Positions 63,241-64,000 of a stretch of 64,000 nucleotides of DNA are shown here, piece by piece. The stretch covers positions 62,001-126,000 of the forward strand of contig CABIZV010000008.1 in NCBI GenBank assembly GCA_902363335.1. Direction: 5' to 3'. Origin of the DNA: Enterobacteriaceae bacterium (GTDB taxonomy: Bacteria; Pseudomonadota; Gammaproteobacteria; Enterobacterales; Enterobacteriaceae). The notes under the pieces were generated by a model that did not search any database, was not told where the DNA came from, and saw only the letters and a list, made by a program, of their open reading frames with translations. Both the position numbers and the translations under genes were made by a program. Each line of letters starts with the position of its first letter. Position 1 is the first letter of the stretch.

Positions 63241-63831
63241 TTAGTCGTCCTGGTGTGGGAAAAGCGTATTATCAATGAGATCGCATAAACAGTTTACCGT
63301 GAGCATGTGCATCTCCTGGATGCGCGCGCTGCGGTGCGACGGAATGCGAATTTCCACATCCTGTTGTCCGAGCAGGCCCGCCAGTTCACCACCGTCATAG
63401 CCCGTCAGTGCGACGATGGTCATATCACGCGTCACGGCGGCTTCAACCGCTTTCACGATATCGCGACTGTTACCGCGCGTTGAGATAGCCAACAGCACGT
63501 CACCGGCGTGACCCAGTGCGCGCACCTGCTTGGCGTAGATCTCATCGTGCAGACGATCGTTGGCAATCGCCGTTAAGACCACGTTATCACTATTAAGTGC
63601 AATCGCCGGTAAACTTGGGCGCTCTGTTTCATAACGGTTAATCATGCAGGCAGCAAAATGCTGTGCGTTGGCACCGGATGAACCGTTACCACAACAGAGA
63701 ATTTTGTTGCCGTTCAGCAGTGACTGTACCAGGGTCATCGCGGCTCGGGAGATAGCATCCGGGAGCGCTTCTGCGGCGGCGATTTGGGTCTGGATGCTTT
63801 CGGTGAAGCACACTTTAATTCTTTCGAGCAC
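63241..63831 (-). CDS. diaA: DnaA initiator-associating protein DiaA
   Basis: DiaA binds DnaA and stimulates its assembly on oriC to keep replication initiation synchronous. The 196-residue SIS-domain protein has CCGNGSSGANAQHFAACMIN and AISTRGNSRDIV. The GTG start at 63831 follows AAAGGGATATC. It lies 19 bases after yraN. Confidence 0.97.
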   Translation of the reverse strand: MLERIKVCFTESIQTQIAAAEALPDAISRAAMTLVQSLLNGNKILCCGNGSSGANAQHFAACMINRYETERPSLPAIALNSDNVVLTAIANDRLHDEIYAKQVRALGHAGDVLLAISTRGNSRDIVKAVEAAVTRDMTIVALTGYDGGELAGLLGQQDVEIRIPSHRSARIQEMHMLTVNCLCDLIDNTLFPHQDD

Positions 63832-63850
63832 GATATCCCTTTACATTCTA

Positions 63851-64000
63851 TTAGCTAAAAGCGTTCTGGAACCATTCGATCTCATTGCCCGTGAAGGCTA
63901 CCACATCGAAACGGCAATCCACAGTATCAAAACTCCCATTGTGCTGGGCAAGCCACAAGCGGGCAGTCTGTAATAATTTGTGTTGTTTGCTCCGGGTCAC
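63851..64000 (-). CDS. yraN: YraN, UPF0102 family (3' end only)
   Basis: The last 49 codons and stop of a gene that continues beyond the window end. The translation VTRSKQHKLLQTARLWLAQH followed by FDTVDCRFDVVAF matches the C-terminal half of the YraN (UPF0102) family, a predicted restriction-endonuclease-like fold. The position before diaA on the same strand matches E. coli. The open frame on the opposite strand here is a shadow. Confidence 0.93.
   Translation of the reverse strand: MTRSKQHKLLQTARLWLAQHNGSFDTVDCRFDVVAFTGNEIEWFQNAFS

Overview
The window is a chromosomal stretch of an enteric gammaproteobacterium (Enterobacteriaceae, close to Escherichia, Citrobacter, Enterobacter and Kluyvera). 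The evidence is the near-identical protein content and order to the E. coli arcB-mtgA-rpoN-lpt-mla-murA-ispB-obgE-ftsH-glmM-secG-argG-nusA-infB-pnp-deaD-mtr-ubiUVT-yraR-dolP-diaA region, E. coli-type REP/BIME repeats in gene gaps, and conserved tRNA-Leu(GAG) and initiator tRNA-Met genes. The species cannot be fixed by eye.

Layout. 1-4.4 kb: end of yhcC, a 161-bp tandem repeat, arcB (redox sensor kinase) and mtgA (glycan polymerase). 4.4-12.2 kb (minus): npr-rapZ-ptsN-hpf-rpoN (nitrogen PTS, sigma-54, ribosome hibernation), then lptB-lptA-lptC-kdsC-kdsD-yrbG (Kdo synthesis and LPS export). 12.4-17.6 kb: mlaFEDCB phospholipid transport, ibaG, murA, sfsB. 17.7-24.6 kb: ispB, rplU-rpmA-yhbE-obgE, dacB, greA with its attenuator leader, yhbY. 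24.7-30.3 kb: rlmE-ftsH, folP-glmM, secG-leuU. 30.5-32.3 kb: argG with ArgR boxes, then metY. 32.3-44.7 kb: rimP-nusA-infB-rbfA-truB-rpsO-pnp-nlpI-yrbN-deaD, the transcription/translation/RNA-decay block. 44.7-51.2 kb: mtr, yhbW, ubiV-ubiU diverging from ubiT-yhbS (O2-independent ubiquinone synthesis), yhbQ, yhbP. 51.2-61.9 kb: a complete Cus copper/silver efflux locus (cusRS and cusCFBA), split by an orphan sugar-type ABC binding protein gene and a 114-bp tandem repeat. 62-64 kb: yraR, dolP, diaA and the end of yraN.

Most of the window is conserved core genome. The departures from the E. coli order are: no elbB between arcB and mtgA, no yrbL between mtgA and npr, no yhbX between argG and leuU, and the Cus locus placed between yhbP and yraR. 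The region most worth a second look is the 2.2-kb segment inside the Cus locus, which lies between two copies of the CusR operator. A second is argG, which is bracketed by the intact 3' end of leuU and a directly repeated tRNA-Leu 3' fragment. I found no phage, insertion sequence, CRISPR array or recognisable defence island, and no clear candidate for a wholly new system.
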